From Microterricola viridarii (lineage in GTDB: Bacteria; Actinomycetota; Actinomycetes; Actinomycetales; Microbacteriaceae), in assembly GCF_001542775.1 (NCBI RefSeq), contig NZ_CP014145.1, positions 558,001 through 622,000 of the forward strand: a stretch of 64,000 nucleotides of DNA, written 5' to 3'. The notes below the pieces were generated by a model. It did no database searches, was not told the DNA's origin, and worked only from the letters and a program-made list of their open reading frames with translations. Every line of letters starts with the position of its first letter. Positions within the stretch are counted from its first letter, which is position 1. The translations under genes and the position numbers were made by a program. Below, piece by piece: positions 24,917 through 34,884 of this stretch.

Positions 24917-26581
24917 CTACTCTAAGAGCCCGGTCGCCATGCCCCGGGGCCGCAACAGCCGCTCGGGAACCTGCACCGGCGGTCTTCGCCGCAGTGCCGA
25001 CTTCGAGCTCAGCAGCCGCGGCGTCTGGTCAGGCTCTATTGTTCGGGGCGGGATGAGCCAATACGTCGCGCCATCGCGGACGATCTCCCAGCCCTGATTG
25101 TGGAACAACAGGTGGTGGTGTCTGCAGAGCAGAATGCCGTCATCGATGTCTGTCGGCCCGCTATCGCGTTTCCAGTGTTTGATGTGGTGGGCCTCCGTCC
25201 ACGAGACCGGCCGGTCACAGCCATCAGCCATGCAGCCGCCGTCCCGTGCCGCCAGGGCAATGCGTTGCCGCCTCGTGAACAGGCGCGTCTCCCGGCCGAG
25301 ATTCAGCGGCTGGCCCCGCTCATCAAAGATCACCGGCACGTAGCCACCCGCGCAGATCTCCCGCTCGACGGTTTCGATAGGCACTGCCTCATTGCTGGAC
25401 TCGATGATCCCGAACCCCAGTCCTGCGCCGGTCGCGCGGTGGGCGAGGGACTCCTCCTGCACGTGCAGCGTGACGGACGGCCGGTGGTTGTCGAGAATCT
25501 TGTCGGGGTCGACGCTGATCCCGGCCCGGAGCAGGTCGACGAAGCCATCAGCGGCGAACTCATCGACCTCCCGCAGGTCGCCTCGAGCAGCGCGGGCGGC
25601 GACGGTGTCCGTTTGAGAGCGGAACTTCACCCCGGCCCTCCGCGGATGGCGCAGTTGATCTTTGACCGCGATGACGAGGGCACCATTCTCTGGCTCCAAC
25701 AGGAAGGAGCCGGCCACCATCCCGTCTGGACGTTCCCATGCCTTGAAGTATTGCTGTCGCCGCATCTGCTCGGAGCGGGCGAGGACGCCGGCCGCATCAG
25801 CTCGGTCGCGCGCGGCCCGCGCCGCCTTGAAGGCCAGTTCCGGCGTCAGCTGCGAGCACTCGTGGATCAGCTCGGGCAGCACCGCGCAAACGGCGTCGAG
25901 GAGTGCCTCCTCGCGGGCGGCTCGGGCCTCGGTCGCCTCGACCCGCGCACCGTCGACTGCGGATGCGGCATCCCCTACCCCGAGCGGCCCGCGCAGCGCC
26001 TCTGTCAGGAGAAGTCGCCCGTCCGGCCCTGCGCCCAATCCGCCGCGGATCGCATCGCCAACACCGAGGCTGAACAGGCCGGATGCGACAGCATCGCTGA
26101 TCGGGCCGAACCACGGTCTCGCGGCGGCCGAGGCGGGGAAACCCACCCCGGAGGCAAGCTCCGCACCGCCCAGGCCGGGCACTGGCTCGCCGTCGGGGAG
26201 ACCGGCCTCCCGCCGCAAACGTGCCAGCTCGTCAGCGGCCTCCGTCTCCGCCAGCATCAAGCCCGTGCTCAGCAAGGTCGATGCCTCCGTGCGGGAGCCG
26301 CCGGTGATCTTCTGCAGTAGCGCGCCCGCGTTGGTGTGCCCCAGTCGGTTGGCCAGACCCGCCTGGCCCAACTCCCTCTTCGAGCGGCTGGCCAGCGACG
26401 CCGAAGCCAGCGCGATCTGCCGCTGCAGCGTGGACGAATGCTGGGAGAGGGTTTCCAGCGTCGCGAGGAGTTCCGAGTCGCGGAGGGCGTCGTAGCTGGC
26501 GGCGTTCAGACGCACTGTTGTCTGCTCGCAACTCTGGATGAGCTGCGCCGCTGACTCAGGTGCATCGGCCGTTCTCTGCAT
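24917..26581 (-). CDS. DUF222 / HNH endonuclease domain protein (13E12 type)
   Basis: 554 residues. An N-terminal DUF222 helical region (about 20-360) is followed by an HNH nuclease motif near 445-500: paired cysteines in GGCMADGCDRP, then AHHIKHW, DDGILLCRHHHLLFH. All the metal-binding histidines and cysteines of HNH are present. These proteins are multi-copy in actinobacteria and are often called 13E12 repeat proteins; function is unproven. ATG at 26579-26581 is six bases downstream of a TAGATT -10, so it may be leaderless. Confidence 0.88.
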   Translation of the reverse strand: MQRTADAPESAAQLIQSCEQTTVRLNAASYDALRDSELLATLETLSQHSSTLQRQIALASASLASRSKRELGQAGLANRLGHTNAGALLQKITGGSRTEASTLLSTGLMLAETEAADELARLRREAGLPDGEPVPGLGGAELASGVGFPASAAARPWFGPISDAVASGLFSLGVGDAIRGGLGAGPDGRLLLTEALRGPLGVGDAASAVDGARVEATEARAAREEALLDAVCAVLPELIHECSQLTPELAFKAARAARDRADAAGVLARSEQMRRQQYFKAWERPDGMVAGSFLLEPENGALVIAVKDQLRHPRRAGVKFRSQTDTVAARAARGDLREVDEFAADGFVDLLRAGISVDPDKILDNHRPSVTLHVQEESLAHRATGAGLGFGIIESSNEAVPIETVEREICAGGYVPVIFDERGQPLNLGRETRLFTRRQRIALAARDGGCMADGCDRPVSWTEAHHIKHWKRDSGPTDIDDGILLCRHHHLLFHNQGWEIVRDGATYWLIPPRTIEPDQTPRLLSSKSALRRRPPVQVPERLLRPRGMATGLLE

Positions 26582-26587
26582 ACCCCA

Positions 26588-26593
26588 AATCTA
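26588..26593 (-). promoter_or_regulatory. -10 element of the HNH gene, leaderless arrangement
   Basis: TAGATT on the minus strand with six bases to the ATG and no ribosome-binding site. Confidence 0.5.
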
Positions 26594-26928
26594 CGCGGCG
26601 GATGCACAGCAGGCGAAAGGAAAATCCCAGATGTGGACAACTTTCCAGATCGAGGGAGCTGTGTGCAACAGGCAGCGGAATGAGCGGCTCGGGATACGAG
26701 AACTCCGTGGCGCCCGGCGCCCTCATTCCGACTCGGATGCACTCGTGGTCGGTCGGTGCGGCCAGTGTGAGCCATTCCTCATCGATCACATATCCGACAC
26801 TGCGATTTGCGCCGAGACTCGCGGCGTCATCCGATGTCAGCTCTCGCAGCAGGACGTCGCGGCTTGTCTCTGTCCGGAGATCGCCGTCCGCCCACCCGGG
26901 GTATGCGGAAGCCCGGTCACGAAGCCCT
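26594..26928 (-). other. Gene-free stretch with one unexplained open frame
   Basis: No confident gene. On the minus strand a frame stays open from inside the lipoprotein 3' end to about 26556. It has protein-like segments (YPGWADGDLRTETSRDVLLR, then SVGYVIDEEWLTLA) but no convincing start or ribosome-binding site, and the first GTG in it is near 26790. It may be a decayed or very small gene. Confidence 0.3.
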
Positions 26929-27414
26929 TCAGACGCCCTGGATCAGATCCACGATTTTCTGGGCGTCGTCATCGGGGGAGAGGGCGATCTGCAGTTGCTT
27001 ACCCTCCAACACCTCCATGACCACGACGGCGGCCACCACCTCGTCGCCGACCTTCAAGACCAGGCGCGCCGTGCCTCCGGCGGCCTGCTCGGTCAGCGTG
27101 TGGAGGAGCGCGGCCCCCTCCGCCGTGAGCGTCACGTCGATTGCGTTCTGCCCCACACCCTGTGCGACGGCAGCCGCCTCGACTCCGACCCGCTCAAATG
27201 TCGCTGGCAGTTCGACATCCTCGCCGTTGACCGAAACGCACTGCGCGTCCGTCCCCGCGGTGCAGAACTCTGACACCGCCATCTCGATCACCCCGCTGGG
27301 GCTTGACGATTCCCCGGTGCTCGCGCCCGCTGGGGCACAGCCGCTGAGCAGCAACAAGGCGGGGGCGAGCAGAGCAGAGGCGAGCAGGGAGACCCCGCGA
27401 GTTCGACGAGTCAT
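26929..27414 (-). CDS. Putative lipoprotein, unknown
   Basis: 161 residues. Signal peptide with lipobox LLSGC (acceptor Cys about 26), followed by a serine-rich linker and a small alpha/beta domain with two cysteines (EFCTAGTDAQCVS) that could form a disulphide. No family was recognised. It would be anchored to the outside of the cell membrane. Monocistronic, between the HNH gene and the tRNA terminator. Confidence 0.8.
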   Translation of the reverse strand: MTRRTRGVSLLASALLAPALLLLSGCAPAGASTGESSSPSGVIEMAVSEFCTAGTDAQCVSVNGEDVELPATFERVGVEAAAVAQGVGQNAIDVTLTAEGAALLHTLTEQAAGGTARLVLKVGDEVVAAVVVMEVLEGKQLQIALSPDDDAQKIVDLIQGV

Positions 27415-27495
27415 GATTCCCCCTGATCGGGCACAGGGGCGGATGCCGCACTGCTTCCGATTCGGAGCCTACTCGGCGCGGGGTACGCCTCAAAC

Positions 27496-27549
27496 AAAAA
27501 AAGAGCTCCCACGCTAGCCCGAACTTCAGAAGAAGTCCGAACTAGCGTG
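27496..27549 (-). terminator. Rho-independent terminator of tRNA-Arg
   Basis: The outer arms CACGCTAG (27510-27517) and CTAGCGTG (27542-27549) enclose a further stem, GAACTTC with GAAGT. On the minus strand it is followed by seven T at 27502-27496. Confidence 0.88.
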
Positions 27550-27562
27550 AGAACTCACACTG

Positions 27563-27635
27563 TGCCCCCGGAGGGATTCGAACCCCCGACCTTCGGTACC
27601 GGAAACCGGCGCTCTATCCCCTGAGCTACGGAGGC
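27563..27635 (-). tRNA. tRNA-Arg (anticodon CCG)
   Basis: 73 bases. Acceptor stem GCCTCCG pairs with CGGGGGC (one G-U); D arm GCTC/GAGC, anticodon loop TTCCGGT with anticodon CCG, T arm GGGGG/CCCTC with the TTCGAAT loop. The CCA end is not encoded. It reads CGG arginine codons. argS lies about 0.75 kb away. Confidence 0.95.
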
Positions 27636-27707
27636 GCTTGAACGAGATTACCGCATTCCGGCCGCGTCGAAAGACCACGCCACCGCAGCGGTCATCGCCG
27701 CCCGGCG

Positions 27708-28334
27708 TTACTCAGGCAGGTGCGAGATGGCCGCGCGCACAAGCGGCTCGGCGTCGCCCGGCTCCCCGAACATCGTCGAGGTGGCGGTCAGCCAATACTT
27801 CGGGGTGAACACCTGGATCTCGCCGCTGGCCGGGTCGAAGAAACCACTGACCGCCGGAGGGGTTCCGTAGGTGGGAACGGGCGTGCTTGAGGCGGCAGCG
27901 GCATTCAGGGCCAGCGTGAGCTGCTCGGGGCTCGGCTGCGACAACGAGAAGTTCATCAGCTCGTTGCTGGTCTGGTGCAGGTAGCCGCAGGCGATGCCGT
28001 TGTCGGCGACCGCGGCGGCGGCCAGCGAGCCCTCGGCGGGCACGAAACCGGGGTCCGTGCTCACGTTCGGGTTGAAGTCGTAGATGTCCTGCGGGGCGAG
28101 CAGCGTCTTGCAGTCGATGGTGATCGGCGTGCCGGGCTCCACGGTCGGCTCGGCCGTCGGCGGGGTGCTCTGGCCGTCCGTCGGCTCCGTCGTGGCTGCG
28201 CCGCCAGGCGTTGACTCCGGGGTCGGCTCCGCACTGCACCCGGCCAGGCCAAGCACCGCAATCGCGGCGAGGGAACCGACGAGCAAGAGGGAACGCGAGC
28301 GCGCGCGCAACGCGGGGGCAGGAGCAACAGGCAT
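27708..28334 (-). CDS. Putative lipoprotein with Pro/Thr-rich linker
   Basis: 208 residues. The lipobox LAGC (Cys about 33) is followed by a proline/threonine/glutamate linker (about 35-70) and a globular domain with two cysteines (DCKTLL and IACGYL). Function not recognised; it resembles exported actinobacterial lipoproteins of the DUF3558 style, but this is a weak comparison. Divergent from argS. ATG at 28332-28334 is seven bases after a TAGAGT -10, so probably leaderless. Confidence 0.82.
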   Translation of the reverse strand: MPVAPAPALRARSRSLLLVGSLAAIAVLGLAGCSAEPTPESTPGGAATTEPTDGQSTPPTAEPTVEPGTPITIDCKTLLAPQDIYDFNPNVSTDPGFVPAEGSLAAAAVADNGIACGYLHQTSNELMNFSLSQPSPEQLTLALNAAAASSTPVPTYGTPPAVSGFFDPASGEIQVFTPKYWLTATSTMFGEPGDAEPLVRAAISHLPE

Positions 28335-28341
28335 GTACGCG

Positions 28342-28347
28342 ACTCTA
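28342..28347 (-). promoter_or_regulatory. -10 element of the lipoprotein gene
   Basis: TAGAGT on the minus strand, seven bases before the ATG. It faces the argS -10 at 28366, so the two promoters are back to back and overlap. Confidence 0.55.
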
Positions 28348-28365
28348 GCAATCAGGCGGCCCGGC

Positions 28366-28371
28366 TAAGAT
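28366..28371 (+). promoter_or_regulatory. -10 element of argS, leaderless arrangement
   Basis: TAAGAT, eight bases before the GTG start at 28380; no ribosome-binding site. Confidence 0.55.
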
Positions 28372-28379
28372 TGTGCCTC

Positions 28380-30074
28380 GTGACTCCCGCAGAACTCTCC
28401 CAGTCCCTCGTCGGCATCGTTCAGAGCATTGTCGACGGCCGACGATCGGCTGAGCTGGGTGAGAACGACGCGACGGATGCCGCAGCGCCGGTGATCACCG
28501 CCGCCGACGTCGTTCTGGAACGCCCGAAGAACCGCGACCACGGCGACTGGGCCTCCAACATCGCCATGAAGCTGGCCAAGCCGCTCGGCGCCAACCCGCG
28601 CGAGCTGGCCACTGAGATCGCCGCCGCCGCCGCAGGCATCGACGGCATCGCCAGCGCCGAGGTCGCCGGACCCGGCTTCATCAACTTCCGCATCGACGCG
28701 GCCGCGGCCGGTGTGCTCGCCCAGGCCATCGTCGAGGCCGGCGACGCCTACGGCACCAGCGATTCGCTCGCCGGCAACACCATCAACCTCGAGTTCGTCT
28801 CGGCCAACCCGACCGGCCCGCTGCACATCGGCCACACCCGCTGGGCGGCCCTCGGTGACTCCATCGGCCGCGTGCTGCGCGCCGCCGGTGCCACCGTCGC
28901 CAACGAGTACTACATCAACGACGCCGGCAACCAGATGCAGAACTTCGGCGCATCCGTGCTGGCCGCCGCCCAGGGCGAGCCCACCCCCGAGGGCGGCTAC
29001 CCGGGCGCCTACATCGCGACGCTCGCCGAGCAGGTGCTCGCCCGCGAGCCGAAGCTGCTCGAGCTCGACGACGCCATCGCGCTGCACACCGCCACCGAGA
29101 TCGCCTACGAGCTGCAGCTCGCCGAGATCAAGGCGTCGCTCGACCGCTTCAACGTGCACTTCGACGTCTGGACCAGCGAGCGCACCCTGCACGCGCCGGG
29201 CGAGGACGGCGTCTCCGACATCGACACCGCCGTCGAGCGCCTCCGCGCCCAGGGCCACGTCTACGACGAGGACGACGCCGTCTGGGTGCGCACCACCGAC
29301 TTCGGCGACGACAAGGACCGCGTCATCCGCCGCGGCAACGGCATTTACACCTACTTCGCCGCGGATGCCGCCTACTACCTGAACAAGGGCGACCGCGGCT
29401 TCCAGCACAAGATCTACCTGCTTGGCGCCGATCACCACGGCTACGTGCACCGCCTCAAGGCCCTCGCCGGCGCGGCAGGAGACGACCCCGAGAAGGACGT
29501 CGAGGTCTTGATCGGCCAGCTGGTCAGCATCAACGGCGCGAAGCTGTCCAAGCGCGCGGGCAACATCATCGAGCTCGACGACCTGCAGGCCTGGCTCGGC
29601 ACGGACGCGCTGCGCTACACCCTCGGCCGCTACCCGGCCGACTCGCCGCTGACGATCGACCCGGAGATCCTGCAGCGCAAGAGCAACGACAACCCCGTCT
29701 TCTACGTGCAGTACGTGCACGCCCGCACCACCGGCGTTGCCCGCAACGCGGCGCAGTCCGGCGTCGATCGCAGCGGTTTCGCACCGGAGCTGCTCGACCA
29801 CGAGAGCGAGTCTGCACTGCTCGGCGGGCTGCAGGAGTTCCCCCGCATCGTCGCCCAGGCGGCCACCCTGCGCGAGCCGCACCGCGTCGCCCGCTACCTC
29901 GAGGAGCTCGCCGGCCTGTACCACCGCTGGTACGACAGCTGCCGCGTCATCCCGCTCGGCGACGACCCGGTCGGCGACGTGCACCGCACCCGCCTCTGGC
30001 TGAACGACGCGACCGGCCAGGTCATCCGGAACGGCCTCGCCCTGCTGGGTGTCAGCGCACCGGAGCGGATGTAG
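28380..30074 (+). CDS. argS: Arginyl-tRNA synthetase
   Basis: 564 residues, class I synthetase. An N-terminal Arg-tRNA additional domain is followed by HIGH at 149-152 (GPLHIGH) and a KLSK motif at 388-391 ([10 protein letters not shown]); the C-terminal anticodon-binding helical domain ends in ERM, as usual for ArgRS. Charges tRNA-Arg. The GTG start was chosen from the leaderless promoter spacing; an earlier in-frame GTG lies inside the -10 region. First gene of the argS-lysA-hom-thrCB operon. Confidence 0.97.
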   Translation: MTPAELSQSLVGIVQSIVDGRRSAELGENDATDAAAPVITAADVVLERPKNRDHGDWASNIAMKLAKPLGANPRELATEIAAAAAGIDGIASAEVAGPGFINFRIDAAAAGVLAQAIVEAGDAYGTSDSLAGNTINLEFVSANPTGPLHIGHTRWAALGDSIGRVLRAAGATVANEYYINDAGNQMQNFGASVLAAAQGEPTPEGGYPGAYIATLAEQVLAREPKLLELDDAIALHTATEIAYELQLAEIKASLDRFNVHFDVWTSERTLHAPGEDGVSDIDTAVERLRAQGHVYDEDDAVWVRTTDFGDDKDRVIRRGNGIYTYFAADAAYYLNKGDRGFQHKIYLLGADHHGYVHRLKALAGAAGDDPEKDVEVLIGQLVSINGAKLSKRAGNIIELDDLQAWLGTDALRYTLGRYPADSPLTIDPEILQRKSNDNPVFYVQYVHARTTGVARNAAQSGVDRSGFAPELLDHESESALLGGLQEFPRIVAQAATLREPHRVARYLEELAGLYHRWYDSCRVIPLGDDPVGDVHRTRLWLNDATGQVIRNGLALLGVSAPERM

Positions 30075-30076
30075 TC

Positions 30077-30865
30077 ATGGCCGAGACGCTGAACACGGCG
30101 GAGGCCGGGCCCGGGGCGCGCAAGTCCCGACGTCCTCTTGTCATCCTGCTCAGCGTCGTCATCGGCATTGCCGTGCTCGTCGGCCTGTTCTTCGTGGTCG
30201 ATGCCATTGCCCGCGGCGTGGCCGAGCGCCGCGTTGCAGAGGAGATCGTCGCGCAGCTGCCGCAGAACGTCGTCGCCAGCCCGACAGTGCAGATCGGCGG
30301 CACCAGCATCATCATGCAGTACCTCGGCGGCAGCTTCGACGACATCACCGTCTCGGCCCCGGATGCCGTCATCGACGGCATTCCCGCCGATGTCACGGTG
30401 CATGCCAGCGGCTTCCCCGTCGATTCCACCCAGCCGGTCGACACGCTGAGCGCGACGGCGACACTCGATCAGGCCGCGCTGAACAGCCTGATCGAGCGCT
30501 CAGCCCCGAACTCGGCCGTGCAGCTGGATCAGGGCCAGCTCAGCTACGCCGCAGAGGCGAGCTTCTTCGGGTTCACCATCGGCTACCGGGTGACCGGAAC
30601 GCTCCAAGCCGCCGGCGACCACGTGCTGGTGACCCCGACAGGCGCCGAGATCACGAGCGGCGCCGGCAACCTCGACCTCAGCCGGCTCGTCGATCTGATT
30701 GTCGGGTCAGACCCGATCAGCGTCTGCACGGCGACCTACCTGCCGGTCGGCGTCGACGTCACATCCATCGATGTCGCCCCCGGCAGCGCCACGGTGCGGG
30801 TCGAGGCGCACGATATCGTGCTCGACGAGAGCACCCTCTCCACTCTCGGCAGTTGCGCCCCGTGA
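30077..30865 (+). CDS. DUF2993 (LmeA-like) membrane-anchored protein
   Basis: 262 residues. A cytoplasmic basic start (KSRRP), then one membrane helix at about 20-43, then an exported domain of the DUF2993 type with repeated VTVxAxG-like strands. In mycobacteria LmeA of this family takes part in envelope lipid/lipoglycan assembly; function here is unknown. Two bases after argS. Confidence 0.75.
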   Translation: MAETLNTAEAGPGARKSRRPLVILLSVVIGIAVLVGLFFVVDAIARGVAERRVAEEIVAQLPQNVVASPTVQIGGTSIIMQYLGGSFDDITVSAPDAVIDGIPADVTVHASGFPVDSTQPVDTLSATATLDQAALNSLIERSAPNSAVQLDQGQLSYAAEASFFGFTIGYRVTGTLQAAGDHVLVTPTGAEITSGAGNLDLSRLVDLIVGSDPISVCTATYLPVGVDVTSIDVAPGSATVRVEAHDIVLDESTLSTLGSCAP

Positions 30866-30909
30866 CCCATGTGCCCGTCATCGATTGGCAGCGCCCGCCC
30901 GGTTCTCGC

Positions 30910-30915
30910 TAGTAT
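30910..30915 (+). promoter_or_regulatory. -10 element and ~120-base leader of lysA
   Basis: TAGTAT suggests an internal promoter for the amino-acid genes. The leader to 31043 has short GC-rich stems but does not resemble the lysine riboswitch in length or conserved core. Confidence 0.45.
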
Positions 30916-31043
30916 TTGCGGTACCTCGCCCCGCTGCTTACCTGCGGCAGGCGGCGACATCTGTTTGCTGGCTTCAGGGACCAATCCGGGTTCGCTCGCC
31001 ACGCAGTGTGACTCCCACTCGTTCTCTCCGTGAGGTCCTCACC

Positions 31044-32477
31044 GTGGCCAATTTTGCCCTCGCCCCTGACTGGCTGGCCGTCCCAGTCCAGCCCAACGCC
31101 CTGAACCCTGCCATCTGGCCGGCCAATACCGAGCGCACGCCCGCCGGTGAGATCAGCATCGCCGGCGTCCCGGCGAGTGCGCTGGCGGCCGAATTCGGCA
31201 CTCCCCTCTACATCTTCGACGAGGACGACGTGCGTGCCCGCGCGCTCCAGATGCGTGAAACATTCGAGGAGGCGTTCGCCGCCATCGGCACAACCGTTTC
31301 GGTTTATTACGCCGGCAAGGCGTTCCTCAGCACGGCCGTCGTCGGCTGGGTGCGCGAGGCCGGCCTCCGCGTCGACATCTGCAGCGGGGGAGAACTCGCT
31401 GTCGCCCTCGCCGGGGGCGCCCCGGCATCAGAGCTCGGCTTCCACGGCAACAACAAGTCCGTCGCCGAGATCGACCGCGCCGTCTCCATCGGACTCGGCA
31501 CGATCGTCATCGACAGCACCGTCGAGATCGAGCGGGTCGCCGCCGCCGCCCGCAGAAACAACCGGGTGCAGTCCGTGCGCCTCCGAGTCAACAGCGGCGT
31601 GCACGCCCACACCCATGACTTCCTGGCCACGGCGCACGAGGACCAGAAGTTCGGCATCACGCTGGCCGACGCCCCCGCCGTCGTCGCCGCGATCCGCGCG
31701 CACGACAGCCTCGACTTCCGCGGCCTGCATTGTCACATCGGCTCGCAGATCTTCGACGCGGCCGGCTTCGCCGAGTCCGCCGCCCGCCTGCTCACGCTGC
31801 AGGCGGAGCTGCTGGCCGGCGGCCCGGTGCCCGAGCTGAACCTCGGCGGCGGCTTCGGCATCGCCTACACCGAGGCAGACAGCCCGGCCGAGATCGCGGA
31901 CATCGCCCGCGGCATGGCGGAGGCCGTAGGCACCCAGTGCGCGAGCCTCGGCATCCCCGTTCCGCACATCGCCATCGAGCCCGGCCGCGCGATCGTGGGC
32001 AGCGCCGGCGTCACCCTGTACGAGGTGGGCACCACCAAGCAGGTGACGGTTCCGGATGCCGCGACCGACGCCGACAGCGACAACACCCGTCTGTACGTGA
32101 GCGTCGACGGTGGAATGAGCGACAACGCCCGCCCCGCCCTCTACGGCGCCGATTACACGGTGCGCCTGGCGAACCGCGCATCGGAGGAACCCGTTCGCCT
32201 GGTGCGCGTGGCGGGAAAGCACTGCGAGTCCGGAGACATCGTTGTCGACGCCGACTACCTGCCGAGCGATGTCGCCCCCGGCGACCTGCTCGCCGTCGCT
32301 GCGACCGGCGCCTACTGCTTCTCGCTGTCGAACAACTACAACTACCTCACCCGCCCGCCCGTCGTCGCTGTGCGCGGCGGCGTCGCCCGTCTCATCGTGC
32401 GCGGCGAGACCGAGGACGACCTTCTCGCCCGAGACCTAGGCGTTGCTGGCTCAACCGTTCAGGAGACCGCCCGATGA
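31044..32477 (+). CDS. lysA: Diaminopimelate decarboxylase
   Basis: 477 residues, fold-III PLP enzyme. The lysine that binds PLP is in VYYAGKAFL; other motifs are LHCHIGSQI, LNLGGGFG, EPGRAIVG and CESGDI with the active-site cysteine from the second subunit. Makes lysine from meso-diaminopimelate. GTG start with GAGG upstream; an in-frame GTG 12 codons earlier is also possible. Overlaps hom as ATGA. Confidence 0.96.
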   Translation: MANFALAPDWLAVPVQPNALNPAIWPANTERTPAGEISIAGVPASALAAEFGTPLYIFDEDDVRARALQMRETFEEAFAAIGTTVSVYYAGKAFLSTAVVGWVREAGLRVDICSGGELAVALAGGAPASELGFHGNNKSVAEIDRAVSIGLGTIVIDSTVEIERVAAAARRNNRVQSVRLRVNSGVHAHTHDFLATAHEDQKFGITLADAPAVVAAIRAHDSLDFRGLHCHIGSQIFDAAGFAESAARLLTLQAELLAGGPVPELNLGGGFGIAYTEADSPAEIADIARGMAEAVGTQCASLGIPVPHIAIEPGRAIVGSAGVTLYEVGTTKQVTVPDAATDADSDNTRLYVSVDGGMSDNARPALYGADYTVRLANRASEEPVRLVRVAGKHCESGDIVVDADYLPSDVAPGDLLAVAATGAYCFSLSNNYNYLTRPPVVAVRGGVARLIVRGETEDDLLARDLGVAGSTVQETAR

Positions 32478-33790
32478 TCGCCTACCGCTCCCTCCGTGTC
32501 GCGCTGCTCGGCGGCGGTTCAGTGGGCGCCCAGGTCGCCCGACTGCTGCTCGAGGAGCAGGAGGAGCTCGCCCTCCGCGTCGGCGCCAAGCTGGAGCTGA
32601 TCGGAATCGCCGTGCGCGACGTCGACGCGCAGCGCACCGTCGACCTGCCTCGTGAACTGTTCACCACGGATGCCGAATCCTTGATCCTCGGCGCCGACGT
32701 CGTGATCGAGCTGATGGGCGGCATCGAGCCGGCCCGCACCCTGATCCTGCAGGCGCTGGGTTCCGGCGCCGACGTCGTCACCGCCAACAAGGCCCTCATC
32801 GCCACGCACGGCCCCGAGCTGTTCGCCCTGGCCGAGCAGGTCGGCGCGCAGCTCAACTACGAGGCAGCCGTCGGTGGCGCGATCCCGATCATCCGGCCGC
32901 TGCGCGACAGCCTCGCCGGCGACACGGTGCAGCGCATCCTCGGCATCGTCAACGGCACGACGAACTTCATCCTCGACCAGATGGACACCACCGGTGCCAC
33001 GCTGGAGGACGCCCTCGCCACGGCGACGGCGCTCGGCTATGCGGAGGCCGACCCGACCGCCGACATCGGTGGCTACGACGCCGCGCAGAAGGCCGCCATC
33101 CTGGCCGGCCTCGCATTCCACACCACCGTGCCGATCGATTCCGTCTACCGCGAGGGCATCACCGGCGTCACCGCCGAGCAGATCTCCTCCGCCCAGAAGG
33201 CCGGCTACGTCGTCAAACTGCTCGCCGTCTGCGAGCGGGTCACCGACCCGGCCACCGGCATCGAGGGCGTCTCCGCCCGCGTGCACCCGGCCATGGTTCC
33301 GCGCACCCACCCGCTGGCCGCCGTGCGCGGGGCGAACAACGCCGTCTTCGTCGAGGCGGAGTCCGCGGGCAGCCTGATGTTCTACGGCGCAGGCGCCGGG
33401 GGAGTGGAGACGGCATCCGCCGTGCTCGGCGACCTCGTGTCGCTCGGCCGCCGGCACGTCGCCGGAGGCCCCGGCCTCGGTGAGTCCACCCACTCCGAAC
33501 TCCCGATCCTCGACATCAGCAGTGTCAGCACCCGCTACTCGGTCACCCTCGAGGTCACCGACGAGCCCGGCGTGTTGGCGAGAATCGCGAACGTGTTCGC
33601 CGAGAACGGCGTCTCGGTCGAGCTCGTCGAGCAGTCGATTCGGGGCGACGCCGGCACGGCTACCCTTGTGATCGGAACCCACCAAGCCCCCGAGGCCGCT
33701 CTTGCGGCCACGGTCGACGCCCTGTCGTCAAACAGTGTTGTGACATCCGTCGCATCCGTCATCAGAGTTGAAGGAGCCCAGCGACCATGA
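32474..33790 (+). CDS. hom: Homoserine dehydrogenase
   Basis: 438 residues. N-terminal NAD(P)-binding fold (VALLGGGSVGAQVARLL), catalytic region with NYEAAVGGAIPIIRPL and GTTNFIL, and a C-terminal ACT domain (about 355-430, YSVTLEVTDEPGVLARIANV) that would give threonine feedback inhibition. AGGAG lies eight bases before the ATG. Coupled to lysA and thrC by ATGA overlaps. Confidence 0.96.
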   Translation: MIAYRSLRVALLGGGSVGAQVARLLLEEQEELALRVGAKLELIGIAVRDVDAQRTVDLPRELFTTDAESLILGADVVIELMGGIEPARTLILQALGSGADVVTANKALIATHGPELFALAEQVGAQLNYEAAVGGAIPIIRPLRDSLAGDTVQRILGIVNGTTNFILDQMDTTGATLEDALATATALGYAEADPTADIGGYDAAQKAAILAGLAFHTTVPIDSVYREGITGVTAEQISSAQKAGYVVKLLAVCERVTDPATGIEGVSARVHPAMVPRTHPLAAVRGANNAVFVEAESAGSLMFYGAGAGGVETASAVLGDLVSLGRRHVAGGPGLGESTHSELPILDISSVSTRYSVTLEVTDEPGVLARIANVFAENGVSVELVEQSIRGDAGTATLVIGTHQAPEAALAATVDALSSNSVVTSVASVIRVEGAQRP

Positions 33791-34884
33791 ACGCCCAGCC
33801 CAGCCCCACTTCACGGCAATGGCGCGGCGTCCTGCGTGAATACGCGGACCGCCTGAATGTGACGGATGCCACCCCCGTCATCACCCTGGGCGAGGGCGGG
33901 ACGCCCCTCATTCCGGCCCCCGCACTCTCCGCCCGCACCGGCGCGAAGGTGTGGGTCAAGTTCGAGGGCATGAACCCGACCGGCTCCTTCAAGGACCGCG
34001 GCATGACCATGGCCATCTCCAAGGCCGTCGAGGCCGGCGCGAAGGCCGTCATCTGCGCCTCCACCGGCAACACCTCGGCCTCGGCAGCTGCCTACGCCGC
34101 CCACGCCGGAATCACCGCCGCCGTGCTGGTGCCGGAGGGCAAGATCGCCATGGGCAAGCTCAGCCAGGCCGTCGTGCACAACGGCCAGCTGCTGCAGGTG
34201 CAGGGCAACTTCGACGACTGCCTCGACATCGCCCGCGACCTCGCCGCGAACTACCCGGTGCACCTCGTCAACTCGGTCAACAACGACCGCATCGAGGGCC
34301 AGAAGACGGCCGCATTCGAGGTGTCTGAGGTTCTCGGCGACGCGCCGGACTTCCACTTCCTGCCCGTCGGCAACGCCGGCAACTACTCGGCGTACTTCCG
34401 CGGCTACAGTGAAGACCTCGAGCGCGGCACCACCACCAAGCTGCCCCGCATGTTCGGCTTCCAGGCCGCCGGCTCCGCGCCGATCGTGCTCGGCCACGTC
34501 GTCAAGAACCCCGAGACGATCGCCAGCGCCATCCGCATCGGCAACCCGGCATCGTGGGAGCTGGCCCTGAACGCCCGCGAGGTGAGCAACGGCTACTTCG
34601 GCGCCATCACCGATGAGCGCATCCTCGAGGCGTACCGCATCCTGGCCGCAGAGGTCGGCATCTTCGTCGAGCCCGCCTCCGCCATCAGCGTGGCCGGATT
34701 GCTGGAGCAGGCGGATGCCGGCAACGTGCCCGCCGGCGCCACCGTCGTGCTCACCGTCACCGGCCACGGCCTGAAGGACCCGCAGTGGGCCCTGCAGACC
34801 GCAGACGGCGGCACCGTGCAGCCCACCGTCGTGCCCGTCGACACCGCCGAGATCGCCAGCGTTCTCGGGCTGGCCACGGCATGA
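33787..34884 (+). CDS. thrC: Threonine synthase
   Basis: 365 residues, short fold-II PLP enzyme. The PLP lysine lies in NPTGSFKDRGM; other motifs are ASTGNTSASAAAYAA and PVGNAGNYSAYF. Converts O-phosphohomoserine to threonine. ATGA overlaps with both hom and thrB. Confidence 0.96.
   Translation: MNAQPSPTSRQWRGVLREYADRLNVTDATPVITLGEGGTPLIPAPALSARTGAKVWVKFEGMNPTGSFKDRGMTMAISKAVEAGAKAVICASTGNTSASAAAYAAHAGITAAVLVPEGKIAMGKLSQAVVHNGQLLQVQGNFDDCLDIARDLAANYPVHLVNSVNNDRIEGQKTAAFEVSEVLGDAPDFHFLPVGNAGNYSAYFRGYSEDLERGTTTKLPRMFGFQAAGSAPIVLGHVVKNPETIASAIRIGNPASWELALNAREVSNGYFGAITDERILEAYRILAAEVGIFVEPASAISVAGLLEQADAGNVPAGATVVLTVTGHGLKDPQWALQTADGGTVQPTVVPVDTAEIASVLGLATA

Noticed and set aside
24917..26581. 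Mobile intron or homing endonuclease
   Set aside because: The HNH motif is embedded in a DUF222 protein, a stable multi-copy actinobacterial family; no intron boundaries or duplicated flanks are visible.
30916..31043. Lysine riboswitch in the lysA leader
   Set aside because: The leader is only about 120 bases and shows neither the five-helix layout nor the conserved junction of that riboswitch.
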